From Epiperipatus broadwayi (Eukaryota > Onychophora > Udeonychophora > Euonychophora > Peripatidae): DNA of 64,000 nt. The stretch is taken from positions 2,299,001-2,363,000 of the forward strand of contig JAQFVV010000017.1 of the NCBI GenBank assembly GCA_028023455.1, given 5' to 3'. The position numbers and the translations under genes are program-made. This document shows positions 1 to 14,446 of the stretch, in pieces. The notes under the pieces were generated by a model, which did not search any database, was not told the origin of the DNA, and worked only from the letters and a program-made list of their open reading frames with translations. How positions within the stretch are numbered: position 1 is the first letter of the stretch; every line of letters starts with the position of its first letter.

Positions 1-796
1 TTCCAGAATCACAATAAACCTTATAATTAATAAATATACAACAATTATATGATTAGTTGCTCAAGACATATATGGTATTCAATCACCAAATGGCAAGTTG
101 AACATAACAGTTCAATTTAAATGTTAAAATATAAATTGTTTTTAAATTTATCTCAACTGGGAACGGAATCACCAAATTATGCTTTAGGTTCTACATCTTT
201 GCTACTTTGTTGAATAATACAAAAAATTATATATAGTGGATGAAATACAAAAACTTAAATCTTGATGGTATTATTTATCAAAAAGTAAATGTTCACGGTC
301 TACATCACTTTTTATCCATGCACATTGTCACTTTAATTTATGAAAACAGAATATAATAAGGCTAGTGTTTGCCATGCGACATTAAACAACCATTATAAGC
401 ATTACTGTCTTTTTCATCTTGAAGATATTAAATTTTGCTAATTGAAGTCTTTTTATTTTTGAATACATATTTATGGACGGAAATCTGTTTACTTGAAAAT
501 ACTCTACATTAGTTAGCCTACGGTTGATAAAATTTTAATAATTATTATAAAAAAAGAATTTCACATCAGATATCTAGACTGTGGTTTCTTTATTATTATT
601 ATTTTCTGCCAGTCAATATATACAATTTTATTTATCAACAAACTATTTTAATTATTTAACTTATCAATTTTTAAAAACCATTATTAAAAATGTATATATT
701 AGTAAAACACTTGTGCAAATAAAAATGAATAAACTTAAAAAACAAAAAGGAATGTACAAATTATTATTTATCACTAACTGTTCACCATGTTATAAA

Positions 797-1028
797 GGCA
801 AAACTCTCCATACAGTAGTGCCACCTAGTGCAAGCCAGAGAAATCAATAGATGCAAGAAAATTTATGCATAAAATTCCTATCTAGTGCCTACTCATCCAA
901 TATTCCAAGACTAGTTTGTAGCTTTGCATCCATTGATTACTAAGGATTGCACTAGGCAGCACTACCATATAGAAAGTTTGCTGTTTTAATAATTTATGTA
1001 AGCATAGGGAATGGTGATCATGAGGTAT
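797..1028. mobile_element. HR-A element, short palindromic copy without ribozyme core
   Basis: Begins with the HR-A terminal motif (AAACTCTCCATACAGTAG) and continues with the usual left arm up to the GACTAG segment, then turns into the reverse-complement end (tgcactaggcagcactaccatatagaaag) and the GGTGATCATG terminal block. The centre that carries the hammerhead in longer copies is missing. A deletion derivative of the family seen at about 12 other places in the window. Confidence 0.7.
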
Positions 1029-1097
1029 TTAGGGGTTTTAATTACTATATGAGAAAACTAACTCCAAATTTAGTTATTTTTTCCAATAAATAACACA

Positions 1098-1580
<483 letters not shown>

Positions 1581-1701
1581 ATATATATAAAATTATATAT
1601 ATATTAAATAGAGCAATTAACCTTTCAGATAAGTCACATCTGAAAAAAAAATCATATTAATAGTGTTTTATTAGCAAATAGTTATAATTATAAATTTATA
1701 A

Positions 1702-2289
1702 AAAAAAGCCTTATATCAAGCCCAAAATGGACAAAATAGGAAACAAAAAGATGATAAATCAGCTATTAGGATTTGTGTTCCATATGTAAAAGGAACTACA
1801 GATAGTATTGGATGTATATTAAAATGCTATAATATAGATACAACATTTTCTACTCATCAAAAGATCAGCAATATAATAACCAAGCTTAAGGATTCAATCC
1901 CTCTTGAATCTCATGGTGTTTATCAAATCTCAAGTAAAAATTGTAAAGCTTCTTACATAGGTATGAGTAATTGTCGCATCAGTGTTAGGAGAGATGAGTC
2001 TGCTAATGCAGTTAAACAACACTCATCACCATCAGCACTCTCACTCCATACTATAGATTCAGGTCATAAAATTGATTTTTCTAGTACCAGGATCATATCC
2101 AGATGTGATAATCTCTACAAGTGCAAAATTAGAGAAGCCATTGAGATACTTAAAAGGCCAGATTATATCAATAAGCAAGATGATACATGCAAACTTCCTC
2201 CCATTTGGAAATATTTTTTTAAAAAAAACATTCTTTATTTAACATTTTTGCTGTTAGTGGAACTTATAACATTTTTTTCAAATCAGTGA
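1702..2289 (+). pseudogene. Penelope-like element, C-terminal GIY-YIG endonuclease fragment
   Basis: An open frame of about 195 codons runs from a stop at 1699 to TGA at 2287. It holds the linker after the reverse transcriptase and the GIY-YIG nuclease typical of Penelope-like elements. Visible landmarks: a basic stretch followed by ICVPYVKG; GVYQI (the GIY half) near 1912; SYIGM (the YIG half) near 1951; a conserved Arg just after it (ISVRRDE); an SALSLHTIDSGHKIDF block; and the REAIEI motif near 2131, whose Glu is the expected metal-binding residue. The domain would nick target DNA to prime reverse transcription. The reverse transcriptase itself is not found upstream, so this is a 5'-truncated copy. 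The nuclease half looks intact. An internal ATG at 1963 is not a meaningful start. Confidence 0.82.
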
Positions 2290-2919
2290 TTGTAGCGCAT
2301 CTACAACCATCTTTCTACCTTTTATAACTCTGTGGATGGCTTGTGTGACCAAGTGGAAACGTCAGTATATTAATATTAAAAGTTTTTAACATGGATGAAC
2401 CTGCAAAATATTATTTTATATATATATATATTGTAATGGACAGGCTGCAAATTTTCAAATTTACATAAATTACATGAACACCACATCAGGAAATAAATTA
2501 ACACGTGTATATTTAAAACAATAATTTATTCAATATAATAATGTAACCATTACACAACCCCATTTGTAATGCCAGGCTACACTGAGGGGAACACAAGTTA
2601 CTCACAATGAATGATGGTTGGCCACATATTTTTACATAAACAAAGTAACAAATCATGCAATAATAATTTATTTACAAGTGTACTTATAAACTGACACCAT
2701 TAGAAAGCAGTCAATACATAGATAATCCCAATATACTAATTGATATACAATTTATTTTCTTTAATAAAATTAACAAATCATGTAACAGTAATTTATTGCC
2801 AAAGTATAATCATTAATTTATATGTAATTTATTTCTTTAACAAGGCCCTTTAATATTTATACATCATAGTATTACAAGGAAATCAGTCATGCATCATGTG
2901 ACTTAATTTACTACAAATG

Positions 2920-3125
2920 TTATATAATGAGTATGCTAATGGCTCTTAACAAGCTTTTCCAAATATCCCTACCCTTAGACGGGTTTCTAGCTTTGACTGT
3001 TATCAGTGAGTGCTAGGATATTCAGGCTAGTGTCTCACTGATGACAGTGAACAGCTGAAAAACAGTCTGAGGATAGGGATATAGAAAAAGTGTGTTAAGA
3101 GCTACTAGCATGCTCATTATATAAT
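2920..3125. mobile_element. HR-E palindromic element with hammerhead-like core
   Basis: Imperfect inverted repeat of about 205 bp: the 'ttatataatgagtatgct' left end mirrors the 'agcatgctcattatataat' right end, and 'aatatccctaccctta' mirrors 'gatagggatata'. The right arm contains CACTGATGA at 3036-3044 followed by ...GAAAAACAGTC and a complementary TGAGG strand. The left arm read on the minus strand holds a mutated version (CTGATAA ... GAAAC). It looks like a diverged relative of HR-A. Confidence 0.6.
3030..3078 (+). ncRNA. hammerhead-like motif, degenerate (HR-E)
   Basis: CUGAUGA at 3038-3044; stem I strands UCUCA (3033-3037) and UGAGG after the GUC at about 3065-3067. Stem II is weak and the GAAA segment has extra A residues, so activity is doubtful. 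Confidence 0.35.
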
Positions 3126-3130
3126 ATCAT

Positions 3131-6100
3131 AATATTAATATATTCATAGATAAAGTAACACATTAACTATACCTTTAATTCTGACTTCAATAGACTTAAA
3201 TATAATTCTATGCATATATAAATCCATGAATGTAAACATTTCTTTGACTCACATATCTCCTAGTACTTACACATACATATGCTCTATATGGGATGGATAT
3301 CAATGCTATCTTTATCACAATAATCATCTTTTTTTAGATTCTAATCCTAAATATAACCACTTATATAATAACTATAAAGGGATGACATTTTGGTCCTAAC
3401 CTTAACTGAATAAACCGTTTATACAATAATTATAAAAAGTGGCCTTTTAGTTCTAAACCTAATTTAATACAACTACAATTTATGCAGGGATGACTCATTC
3501 TGAGATCCCTAAGTCATTAAACTAATAGGATGTCTTTTCCCATATGGATGCAAACATATGTAAACTATTAAACATTGAACAAACAACTGCCTATATATCC
3601 ATCTACATAAAATTCAATTTTCAGTAATCAAATATAAGTTTAACAATGAATGAATGAGACTAATGGAAATAATTACATTGTTAACTGTAGTTATTTGAGA
3701 CTTAGGCAATACATATGTGTGCATTGTACTTACATGACCTTTTCCTTTTATTATTAACTTATATAATTCATAAACTTAGCATACATATGTGATATATAAT
3801 TTTTTTTTAAAAAAATAATTTTAACAAGTAAAGAAAAGTTATTGCAAATTAATTTCTTTTCTTTATTAATCTAGATTAGATTTAGTTGTTAGTAGTGACC
3901 CCATTTTATTCACAAAGCATAATGGAAATCCTGGAATTTGATTGAAGTAATACCCCAATCTGATCAAGAGAAAAGAAAACTAGATTTTATAAGAAGAAAA
4001 GTTACTTCTGTTTTTGCCCACTATTTTGTCCCCCCCCTTTAACCAAATTTACATTTCATTTTGCTTAGAATAATTTTTTTTTTGTATTAAAATGAAATAT
4101 GGATTGTTTATTTCAATATATATATATTCTAACCCAGTATTTTTTTTTATTTATATTTTATTTATTTATTTGCACCCATGATTAATTTTTATTAGTTTAG
4201 TTTATTTGCACTTGTGACACTAATTTTTCAGGTTGTTGTTAAGGCAACCAAAATAAAAGCAACATATCCATTAATTTTCCAATATGATCTAAAATACCTT
4301 TCATATAATACAATTGTACATTCAGTTCTCTTAAGCTATGCCACGATTGTAATAATAACAATAATTGATCACTTATTAATTTAAAGAATAATTATAATAA
4401 TATTAATCTCAGGGTTCTTTGTTTCATGTAAGGAAATGCTCGGCAGTATTGTGTTGTCGCATATGACTGGCATTCTGGTCAGCTATAGGAAACATTTATT
4501 TTACTTAATTCAATGTGTCTTCATCTCTCATATCCACTGCTATATTATTTAAAGAGATGATAATTCTATTCAATAATGACGTATAATTTTGAATAACACA
4601 GCCTTTTTTTTTTTTTTTTAGAATCTCAGTCAGAATAATAAAAAGACACGGGTGCTTTTTGTGTCCTTCCATCATCCATGACAACACAATAATATAACTA
4701 AGATTTATTACTTAGACAATTTAACTAAATGGGAATGGAATAATGTGCAACCAAAGTTAATGGTTTGGGAATAAATTCATTTTTTTTATTTTTTATACAA
4801 AGGTGAATGTTTAGTCTTAAGTTTTCAACTCCATAAATAATTATCATTAAACTAAAATATAATGACATATTCCGATCTGCTTAACTTTATTTATCTAGTA
4901 TATTAAGTTTTTAAGAATTTAGAATGATTTCGGACTCAAGAAAAGGTTTTGCAAATATTGTGCAAACACTTATATTTATCATATAAAAACAAAAAAATGA
5001 ATCTACAACAAATTTTAACAAGACTATAATTTATTATTATCACAAAAAAAATATATGAACATTTATTCAATAATCCCATAGTAATACAAAAATATAAAAT
5101 ATAACTGACATTAATCTGTATACTCTTTTGGTTATGGACTAGAGGTTACTACTTCTCCTGTATGCAATCATATGGATTGATTAACTAAAAATACCTTTCA
5201 TTACCAATACATTGTTTATTAAATTTTGATAACCTTGTAGAAGCTTTTATTCAAAATTATTGACTAACTATTTTTTTTTTTTTTTAATGATTAATCCCAT
5301 CATATGCAATACGCAAAATATTAAATTTATTTCTAATACATTTACTTTATTTATGGTCTTTAATGGGATAACCTATTCTAATTATAGGTCAGTTATCAGA
5401 AGTTACACTTACCATCTTACATTTAACTTAATGCTAACTTAAGTTATGATACAAATTTTATTCATACGTATACTTTTGAAATATGAGTATTATTTAATTA
5501 CTAACCAGAATTAAATATTGCATTTGAATATTCCTTCAGTAAATAAGCGTTTTAAATTACGCAATTTTAATTACTTTCTCCATTGATTTACTTGTCAAAT
5601 ACTAGCAATATTTAGCAGCACAATACAGATATTGATCTTAGTTACTAACGCACTATTTATACTAAAGTGGATCTTGAGGAACTAACACCTCCAATATAAC
5701 CTTTATCTTGCCCGAACTTTCAAAATTAAGCACAATAATCAACACCTTCCATGGTGGAGCTATCTTTATTTTCTCATGAGGAATATGGAATAACCACGAA
5801 GGTCTGTAAAGTAATCTACTACATTAAAATATTTTGGTGGTTTCTTGCCTCTTACTTGGGCATACAACGAACACACACCAAATACAATCCTCTCCTGGGA
5901 TTTAAACGAATGAAGCATACTAAATGCTAGATAAATTCTTGATCGTCCTATCTATGAGAATCGATCACTTGGGCTATAAACATACCTGAACATTATATTT
6001 AAAATCTTCCTCTCATGGAAAACAAAGCTTTTGGGGAGATCATTTTTCATCCCACAAGATAAATACATTATAATTATTACCTATGCGAATATTAAGCATA

Positions 6101-8490
6101 TACCAATGCTATATCTGGGCAGGATAAGTAAATACACTGATTATAATAAACGTATGTTACCGTGTATACTTTGATCAACATCTGAAATCAATGGACATCA
6201 TAGAATAAAAGTATAATAATTTTAATTTTAATAAAGGAACATTCAAAGATAGTTGGTAGCATACTATCTTAAACTAAATAAAGTGGATGTGTTATTTAAG
6301 AATAATTAGGAATAAATTCCTCAATTAATACAGTATAAATTCGTCTCAAAACTTTAACAAAAAATATTTTGTTATAGCATTTTTTTTTTTTTTTTAGTTA
6401 CTTCTGATAATTTTCAATATTTATTTCACCCCTTAAATATCTAAATATTTTTCTTTTACGTATCTAACATACAAAATTTCTACCTACAATTGTATGTAAT
6501 AATTAAAACATATTTTATAGATTTTTTTTTTTTTTTCTTTCGTGTTAAATATCAACTTAACCTATAATAATTATATTAAAACATACCTTTGTTATTACAA
6601 GGCTATTAAATATCACTTGACCATACAGACTTTAACCTATGTGATATAACAAAAAAAATACATATTATTTATAACTTAGTTTTAAACAATCATTAATTAA
6701 CAAGTGCATACTCTCTCATTAGAAAATGTTTTCTGTTGAGCAACTGGTCCAGGTGAAGAGCTTTATCCAGTCGTATTTCACGAAGCAAGTTTAAAAACAA
6801 TAAACGCATGGTATTATTTCCTTTAAATAAAAGTTTTCTCTTATTTTGTGCGTTTAATAAATTAGGTAAAGAAACATATAGCAGAATTGAAGATTAATTC
6901 TTACTTGAATTAAACTACTACAATTTTGGGATCCAAGAAAATAAAATATACATATTCTAACATAACGAACAGTTGACGATAGACGATAAACATACACAAT
7001 ATTTTTTTTTTTTTATTGACGATACGTATACTTATTAGCTAGCTTACTTATGGACGAAAATGCGCAATTTTCCGAGAGATTATTATGATAATAACTGCAG
7101 TCAATTTACGTGTACATGAAGTTTTAATAATTCCAACTGATGTATAATATAATATATCATTTATTTTTATCATTAAGTCACTAAGATATTTGGTTTTGTT
7201 TATACTTTAGGAATTATAAATTTTTTTTTTTAAAGGTAACTTCTCCGTAAGAATGCCTCTATATAACTTTTCCTATATTTACTCTGAGAAAGTTTATATT
7301 TTTTTTTATATATATATTTTTTTTAAATATACAGGTGCATAATTTAATCTTATTTATCATTATTATTATTTCCAGACAATTCTTGGTGAATAAAACATAT
7401 TTTAACGTATGTAACTACATTACTTGTAAAGGCAGACAATATTGAGAAAGAGCGCGAAAATGTTTCTAGTTGATTTTCCTTGGTTTCAAAATATTTCTTT
7501 CAATTATTTTTTTTTTTTCTTTCTATACCAAGAAAATATCAATAAAGGACATAAAGTTAATAAATAATTAATTTTTTCTTGGAAATCGCTTCCCTTCCTT
7601 AATTTAGATATAATATAATTTTTCGTGACTCTTTTAGTTACATCTGTCATTTTTGAACTTTAGCGCGAGACAATAAACTTTTAAGTATAAAAGGTCTTTA
7701 AATAGGTAGATGGCAAAGAAAATCAGGATATCTTATCAAAACAATTTAGCCACACATTATATTATTAAAATTTTACTTTGATTACATTTATTTCTGCAAA
7801 ATAAAAATGAAAAAATTGAGTTACCAAATTTCAGCACTGTTTCTTCCTTGAAAACTAAAAGCAGACTATATTTTTTTTTTTTTTAAAAAAAATGATCTTG
7901 ATTATGAAATTGGTTGTTTCGTTTTGTTGTTGTTTTTTTTTTTTTTTATTTTAGCGACCTCTTCCAGAAAAATAATCATTTGATTATAACATAAACAAAA
8001 GAAAGGAAAAACCTATTACAATCATATAGTTTTAGAATTATTTACCTGGATTACAAAGTAATTTGACAATATAAAAAAAAAATAATAAATACATTAAATT
8101 AACAATCAGTGATGTATAATTCTTTAAACATTATATATATATATATTTTTTTTTTCTTTCTTTTTTTTTTTTTTTTACAAAAAGAAATTACCAGAAGTTA
8201 TTGTGCTTTATGATAAGACACTCATCCACTCTCCCCTCTACCCATCCAAAATCAATTACTGTTTAGCTTTTATACCATATTAATTTGCTCTAATTATTAA
8301 TATCTCAATTAAATTATTCATGTTCTCTCTTTAAAATGACATTGAGTTATTAAATCTATTAGTTATTCACCCAAATATGCCAAAGTGAGTGAATAGCATA
8401 CTTTATTAATCTATTATTACTATTGTTATTTTATCTTTTTATTTCTTTAAAGAATAGCATTGTTTTTCTGCAGAAATAATGCCAAGTAAA
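3131..8490. other. AT-rich stretch, no gene seen
   Basis: No ORF above background, no recognisable element. Many poly-T/poly-A runs of 10-18 bases (for example 4605, 5271, 6380, 6522, 7930, 8160). A segment at about 5690-6060 is less AT-rich and slightly more complex, but I do not recognise it in any frame. Confidence 0.6.
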
Positions 8491-8513
8491 CCAAGTGTCA
8501 ATAACACTAAGTT

Positions 8514-8516
<3 letters not shown>

Positions 8517-8584
<68 letters not shown>
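8517..8584. repeat. (AT)n microsatellite, 34 units
   Basis: Uninterrupted 68-bp AT repeat. It gives a spurious Tyr-Ile repeat ORF on the plus strand. Confidence 0.97.
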
Positions 8585-8587
<3 letters not shown>

Positions 8588-8962
8588 AAATATCCCATAG
8601 CTATATTGCTTCAACCACATTTACAGTATAACTTGAATTTTTGCAGCTCAATGAAAAGAAAATCCAAAGGAGCTTATCTTCAATGTATGCTGCAATGATC
8701 TTATATATATTACAATTCAGACTAACTGAAATAAGAAGTGTGAAAGTAAGTAAGCAAAGCTCTTACATTGCAAATAAACACTTTATGTTGGTTTATTTGC
8801 CAATTGTAATATATATAAAATCAATGCAGAAATTTCAAACTCCTATTCTGATAATAAAGATATATAACTTAAGCGTAGTAACCTAGTTATCTTATTCCGA
8901 TTTTGGACAAATAATTTAGAATCTATATGCATATATATTCATAGAAATAAGTTTATATTTCA

Positions 8963-9465
8963 CAGAGGCAAAACTCTCTATACAGTAGTGCCACTCAGTG
9001 CAAGCCAGAGTAATCAATGGATACAGGAAGATTTGTGCATAAAATATTTATCTAGTGCTTACTATCCCCAGACTAGTTTTTAGCTTGTGGCTTTCATCAG
9101 TGAGGTGCCTTGGATCTGAGAGCACTGTACATAGATGTTAGAATCTAATGCAGTCTCCCAGCAGCCATCTTTTACTTTTTTATCTAATTATAAAGCTTTG
9201 AGTCCAAAATGAAAGCACAATAATGTTTTCAAGCTAAGCTCATTAGCTTGTATAATTGTATAGACTGAATTCAGTTTAGCATCCATATTTTTGGTATCTT
9301 TGGTTTTTTAACAATCAGAGTCATCATAATCCTATTGGGCAGGATTGACATTAAACCATCAAGCATCACATGATCACCATTCCATAATCATATTGGGCAG
9401 GTTTGACATTAAACCATCAAACATCACATGATCATCATTTTTATGCTCATACAAGCTGTTTATAT
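8963..9465. mobile_element. HR-A element, single-arm copy with mutated ribozyme
   Basis: Starts with the HR-A terminal block at about 8968 and runs to the ATCACATGATCA block, which is present twice (about 9365-9375 and 9424-9434) because of a local duplication of about 60 bp ('ttgggcaggattgacattaaaccatcaa'-type unit). On the minus strand the CUGAUGA core is intact (9100-9094) with A/AGC...GCU/A stem II, but the GAAA has become AAAA, so it is probably inactive. Confidence 0.75.
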
Positions 9466-10169
9466 TTATAATTAATTAAATAAATACATTATCTATATTA
9501 AATACATATAACCGTCCATTGTTATACATACAAATACATATTTTTATACTGTTTATCTGGAATTTTAATCCACACTGAATAAAAATTCTATGCCAAATCG
9601 GAAGTTAAAAAAATTTTCATTCAGTCTGGTATACATTTTTTTAAGATATTCATTCAACCTAGCTTATAATTATTAGTTAGAAGGCAAAAACAAGGATAGA
9701 AACCATTTAAACTATTCCCACCCAGCAACAGTTAGTAGCCTATTGATCCCCCCCCCCTTTTTTTTTTGTTTTGTTGATTAGAGTTTGTCTTCTTATGGAC
9801 TACTTAAAAACTGTTTTTCTGCCAATATTTTCAAACAAATTTACAATATTGCAACAACGATTTAAAATCAGTTTTGGCCATGAATATGAGGGACAAAACC
9901 TCGAAAGCATTAATTTACTTTGATTGTTTTCTCACCCAGTATGTTAAAGCACTTGTATATACTAAAATTAAGATTATAAATATGGTGTCAATTTAAAATT
10001 ATAATATCACTGTTTTATAATTAATGTCATTTACAATAAACAATAGTAGTTAGGGAGTATTAAAAATAATAAGAGATATATAATATTGAAACAGTATATT
10101 CCTGCTTTCATATCTGTTTTACCTATTTTCCCCAAAGCTCCATCTGCACAGGATTTAAACCCTTTATGA

Positions 10170-10251
10170 GTACATGTATATTGATGTCAACACAGTTATA
10201 TAGGTAACATCATATATATATATATGTCAACACAGTTATATAGGTAACATC

Positions 10252-10292
<41 letters not shown>
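10170..10292. repeat. Tandem duplication plus (AT)n(GT)n
   Basis: A unit of about 46 bp containing TGTCAACACAGTTATATAGG occurs twice back to back, each followed by an AT run; the second run continues into GT repeats. Confidence 0.9.
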
Positions 10293-10299
10293 AATAAAT

Positions 10300-13200
10300 G
10301 ACTGTACTATCATAGGTTTACATATATTACTGCATGTATATTTTATTTAAAACCAAATCTTTTAAATTATAGATGTTATTTTGTTAAACAAGCCAATTTG
10401 TTATTTTATATTAAAAATCACATGCCTATTTGTGAAGTTCATGTATCACCATGATACATATAGAACAAAATGTTATTTAAAATTTTTCTAATAATTCTTA
10501 ATTTTAAAACTGGGTAGTAGTAAACAAAAATCATGCCACCATACCTGTGCTGGTATCCTGTAATCTAAAAGCTAAAATCTTATTTGATAATATTTTTCCC
10601 AAAATGTATTTTATAAGTAAACAAGAATTACTCAACTGGTACTATTTCTCAGTCTTTAGGAAATCGAGGTGGCTACATTATCTTAAAAATATCATGTTTA
10701 AAATTGAAACAAAGAATTAAATCAATTTATTAAATTACAAATTTTCAGATGGATGTTAATTGATTTTCAAGAAGTAAATAATCCTGTTGACAGCAAGGTG
10801 TTCTACTCCTAGAATCATATAAATAGGCCATATTTTAAGCTGTGAAAATATATAGTATAAATCTAAGGAAGTGTTGCCATCAGTCTCCATGTCAGTTTGA
10901 TTTTTGACATGGTGGGGTAGAAGAGCATTAGATTTTCCACTTTCCTGAGAGAGATGGTGATCTCTAATCCTGTTCTACATGCCTAATGGCCCATCATCAT
11001 CATTGTAGAGATGGGTTACCCCCCAGCTAATGAATCACCACAAGAAGACTGTAGTTTAAATTAGACAGTCTATCCAGACATCAAGAATGCTACTATACCT
11101 GCCATCTGATGTTCCTGAATTTCCAGCTGCAACAAAGAAGATTGGTAACATCCTCTCAAAGAATCACAAAGCTCTTAATCACTTTAATATTTAAATTTAG
11201 CTTAATGTAAATTAAATGTTCACTATCTAAATTCTTAAAATTCTCTTAAAATAATGTAATTCATAACTGTATAAACTTGCCTGAAAATCACCTGTAAAAT
11301 TTAATTTGCTTCTTTAAATACTTCTAAATTGTAGTAACTGCAATCAGTTATTTATCTAAATTTCTTTATTTCTGCAGTTATAATTATTTATCTGAAATTT
11401 ATTTTGTATATGTTATAATATGCCAATATTTCAAAACAGTAAATACTAATTTTTAATAAACTTTTAACAGAGATAGGATTATTGCATTTTAACATTTTAA
11501 CAATGCTGTTTGGCCCACCATAGCACTTTTTCGAAATCCTAGTATATCAGATAATAATAACTGATTGCTAGGCACTCATTATTACCAAGTAATTTAGATT
11601 TACATCATATTATGTTTATTATAGTTTTCTTCCCAAAGTTATATGTTGTAATGTTTAATATCTATTATTTAAAAGTAATAGACTATCCTTAAAGATAATA
11701 ATAAAGTATATTTACTAATGTCTTATTAATTACCGCTAAATATACCCCCCTCCCCCTTTATCAATGCTTAAAAATGCAGATTTAGTATTTAAAACTAGAT
11801 TATAATTTAGTTTTAGTGCTTTAGTTAGCATAATTATAATGTTATTGAAGATGTGGGTTCTGTTAGCTATGCAGATAAAAGCTATCTGTTTTAGGTGCAT
11901 TTAGTTTTAAATATACATATTTGTATTATACTTATGCATTGTGAGTGTGTCTTTATTAAGTATGCATTTGTACATTTATGTCTTGCCACACCTATGTCAC
12001 TCCACCCTATTCTTTACTTTGGGTAAGGCTATTTTATTAGAACTGGAACATGAGGGTCCAGACCATTTTTATAAAACCTACTCAAGTCCCTGAACTTCAT
12101 ATGTTAATTGTAGCAAGCCGTCCAGTCCTAGGGGGCATCCCATAGCCTTATTTCTTAATATTTTAGTCTGCACCATAGCATACATATGTGGACTTAGAAG
12201 TAACCAGTTCTTTCCTCTTATTTAATAACTGTTTAGTATTAGTCTGACATCCAAATCTTTGGTTACTAAGCTAAATCTGCATCATCTTTGAGTGTATTTA
12301 CTCACTCACATTTTAATATATACAAATAGCAGCTATATGAAGGCTGTAATGAGTAATCTATTTTAGTCTAGAATGTTCATTCATAGTATTTAGCAGACCA
12401 TAATGTCAAGATAGAATTTAGCTTATTAATTAAATATAAGCATACTTCTATTAACCGTATATATACACCCACCTAATTTAAAAGTGTTAAGATGAGATTT
12501 CTATAATGATTTAATCTCATCCATTATATAACACCTGTGTGAACTGCTCCCACATCTTTAATACTATATAATTATTGTCATTTTTGTTTGATTTATTTTG
12601 TTTAATAAATCTGTTTAAAATATAAAACTCATTTTATATCCTTCTTGCTCGCAATCTAATTCCAATCCATTATTATTTTATATATGGGTGATATGCATTA
12701 TAGTTAATTAACTTTAGTTTTAAGTCAATTAGTGTGTTAAGTGGCCATTTTAACCCTTTAGTTAACTTGTTAGTTGGTTTCTGAGTTTCATGTTTCTCCC
12801 TATTTGAAGCCGGCTCATTGAAGAAATTGGGACCCATGTATAACCTCAGATATGTCATCCATAAAGTGTTAAATCATAAAGTACTAGTGAATGAGTTGAA
12901 GTTTGGTCATATTTGAGATCTCACCATCCTATTTCGGTCAGCTTTGGTATATTTTACCTAGACTCTGGATTTTGTTACGGGAATGTGCAAATCTGACTAT
13001 TACAATATCTATGTATTAATGAATATTTGTGAATATGTATACAATCAGGAATATAGATATCTATCCTGTACGTACAGTAATCATAACTACAATGTTTTGA
13101 ACTATGTGACTTCAATTATATATTAACCAAAGAAAAATGTAAACAAAGAAAAATGTAAATGAACAAACAAAAAAAAACCATTGAAACACACAAATTTTCA

Positions 13201-13540
13201 CTTTCTGAGCTACCATTTTTCCTTCTTGAGTGCCATGCACAATCATGTTTTTTTAAAAAGTAAAGAATGTAAATAAATTTTTAATATGCCAGTAATCATT
13301 TTTCATGTCAGAGTATCAAAATTGATTCTATATATAGTAATATAATTTCTTCAGTTTATGTTGAAAGCACATACATTCCATTCTTCCTTTATTATCCTTT
13401 TCAAATTTGATATGCAGTATTTTGCACAATAGAATATTTTTGGAGCACAATGCTAAAAGTTTTACAAAATTTTAGAACAGTAAAAATTAATACTGAATTT
13501 AAAAACATCAAAACAATAGAGATATTCTAATTTCTTGATA
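10300..13540. other. Non-coding stretch, nothing identified
   Basis: No gene and no repeat family I recognise. Two islands (about 10860-11160 and 11985-12150) are more GC-rich than the surroundings and have no long ORF; they may be old unidentified repeats. Confidence 0.5.
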
Positions 13541-13556
13541 ACCAGATCACTTTTAT

Positions 13557-13663
13557 GTCAAGCTTTGGTAGCTGAGAGGTCAGCGCAGCTGCCTCACAAG
13601 CAATTGATTGCAGACAGTAGTTGTGGATTCGCCTCCCGGCTGATGCTTTGACATATGAAAAAA
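13557..13663 (+). mobile_element. tRNA-related SINE, full copy with target duplication
   Basis: Has an A-box-like TGGTAGCTGAGAGG, the 'gcagctgcctcacaagca' segment, and a B-box-like GGATTCGCCTCC, then ends in 'tttgacatatgaaaaaaa'. The 13-bp direct repeat agatcacttttat at 13544-13556 and 13664-13676 is a clear target-site duplication. RNA polymerase III boxes are inferred from matches to the tRNA consensus. Confidence 0.85.
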
Positions 13664-14023
13664 AGATCACTTTTATATTTCTATAAGCAAAAAAAGTTAT
13701 AAAAAAAAATATTGCCCAAAGTGTATTTAATAATGATGAGAGTCAACATTTTGCTATTTACTTTATTTTAAAAATAAAAATACAGAAATTTAGTGTTTTT
13801 TTTCTTATTCTTATTGTTCCAATGAATAAACACACACTTATTAAAATATGCAAAAAAGTGTTCTCTCAATTTATTATTAATAACTACATTATTATTATTC
13901 TTATCTTTTTGTTTATATTATTTATATATGCACACTATATATAAAAATTGTATGTATCGTATGTGGGTATTAAAAAATTCTGTACACTTGCACTTTGGTA
14001 AATAATATATTATGTATTTTAAT

Positions 14024-14122
14024 CACTGTAGCCGAGAGGTCATCGCAGCTGCCTTGCAAGCAAGAAGTTGGTTGCAGATGGTTGTGGGTTCGCGTCCTGG
14101 CTGGTGCTATGACATATGAAAA
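14024..14122 (+). mobile_element. tRNA-related SINE copy
   Basis: Same family as 13557-13663: 'gtagccgagaggtcatcgcagctgccttgcaagca', B-box-like GGGTTCGCGTCC, tail 'atgacatatgaaaaaaaa'. Diverged, and no clean flanking duplication found. Confidence 0.8.
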
Positions 14123-14418
14123 AAAACCATGAGCTATTATATACTACTACATTTGAAAGTGAGAAGCCCTTAGAACAAATTATAGTATTGTTTGCAGCTC
14201 TGTTACATTTATGTTTTAATTCATCTTATTGTTCTATTTTGTTGTTTATTTTGTTTTATTTACTTTGTTTATATTTTGTTTTTGTTTCTTGTATTTTAAT
14301 TTATTTATATTTTGTTCTGCTTATTCTTCTTTATTTTATTTATTCTATTGTTCTGTCTTATTATTTATTTGTTTCCTATTATTTTATTTATACTATTTCA
14401 TTTATTAATGTATCATAG

Positions 14419-14446
14419 CTCTGAAGAAGACTGTAAGGCAGATAAA
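14419..14446 (+). repeat. HR-D motif remnant
   Basis: GCTCTGAAGAAGACTG followed by a mutated closing strand (gcagataaaat). It resembles the HR-D hammerhead-like core but the GAAA is lost. Confidence 0.4.

Noticed and set aside
14116-14418. 100-codon hydrophobic plus-strand ORF
   Set aside because: Tyr/Leu/Phe-rich translation of T-rich DNA just after a SINE; no motif.
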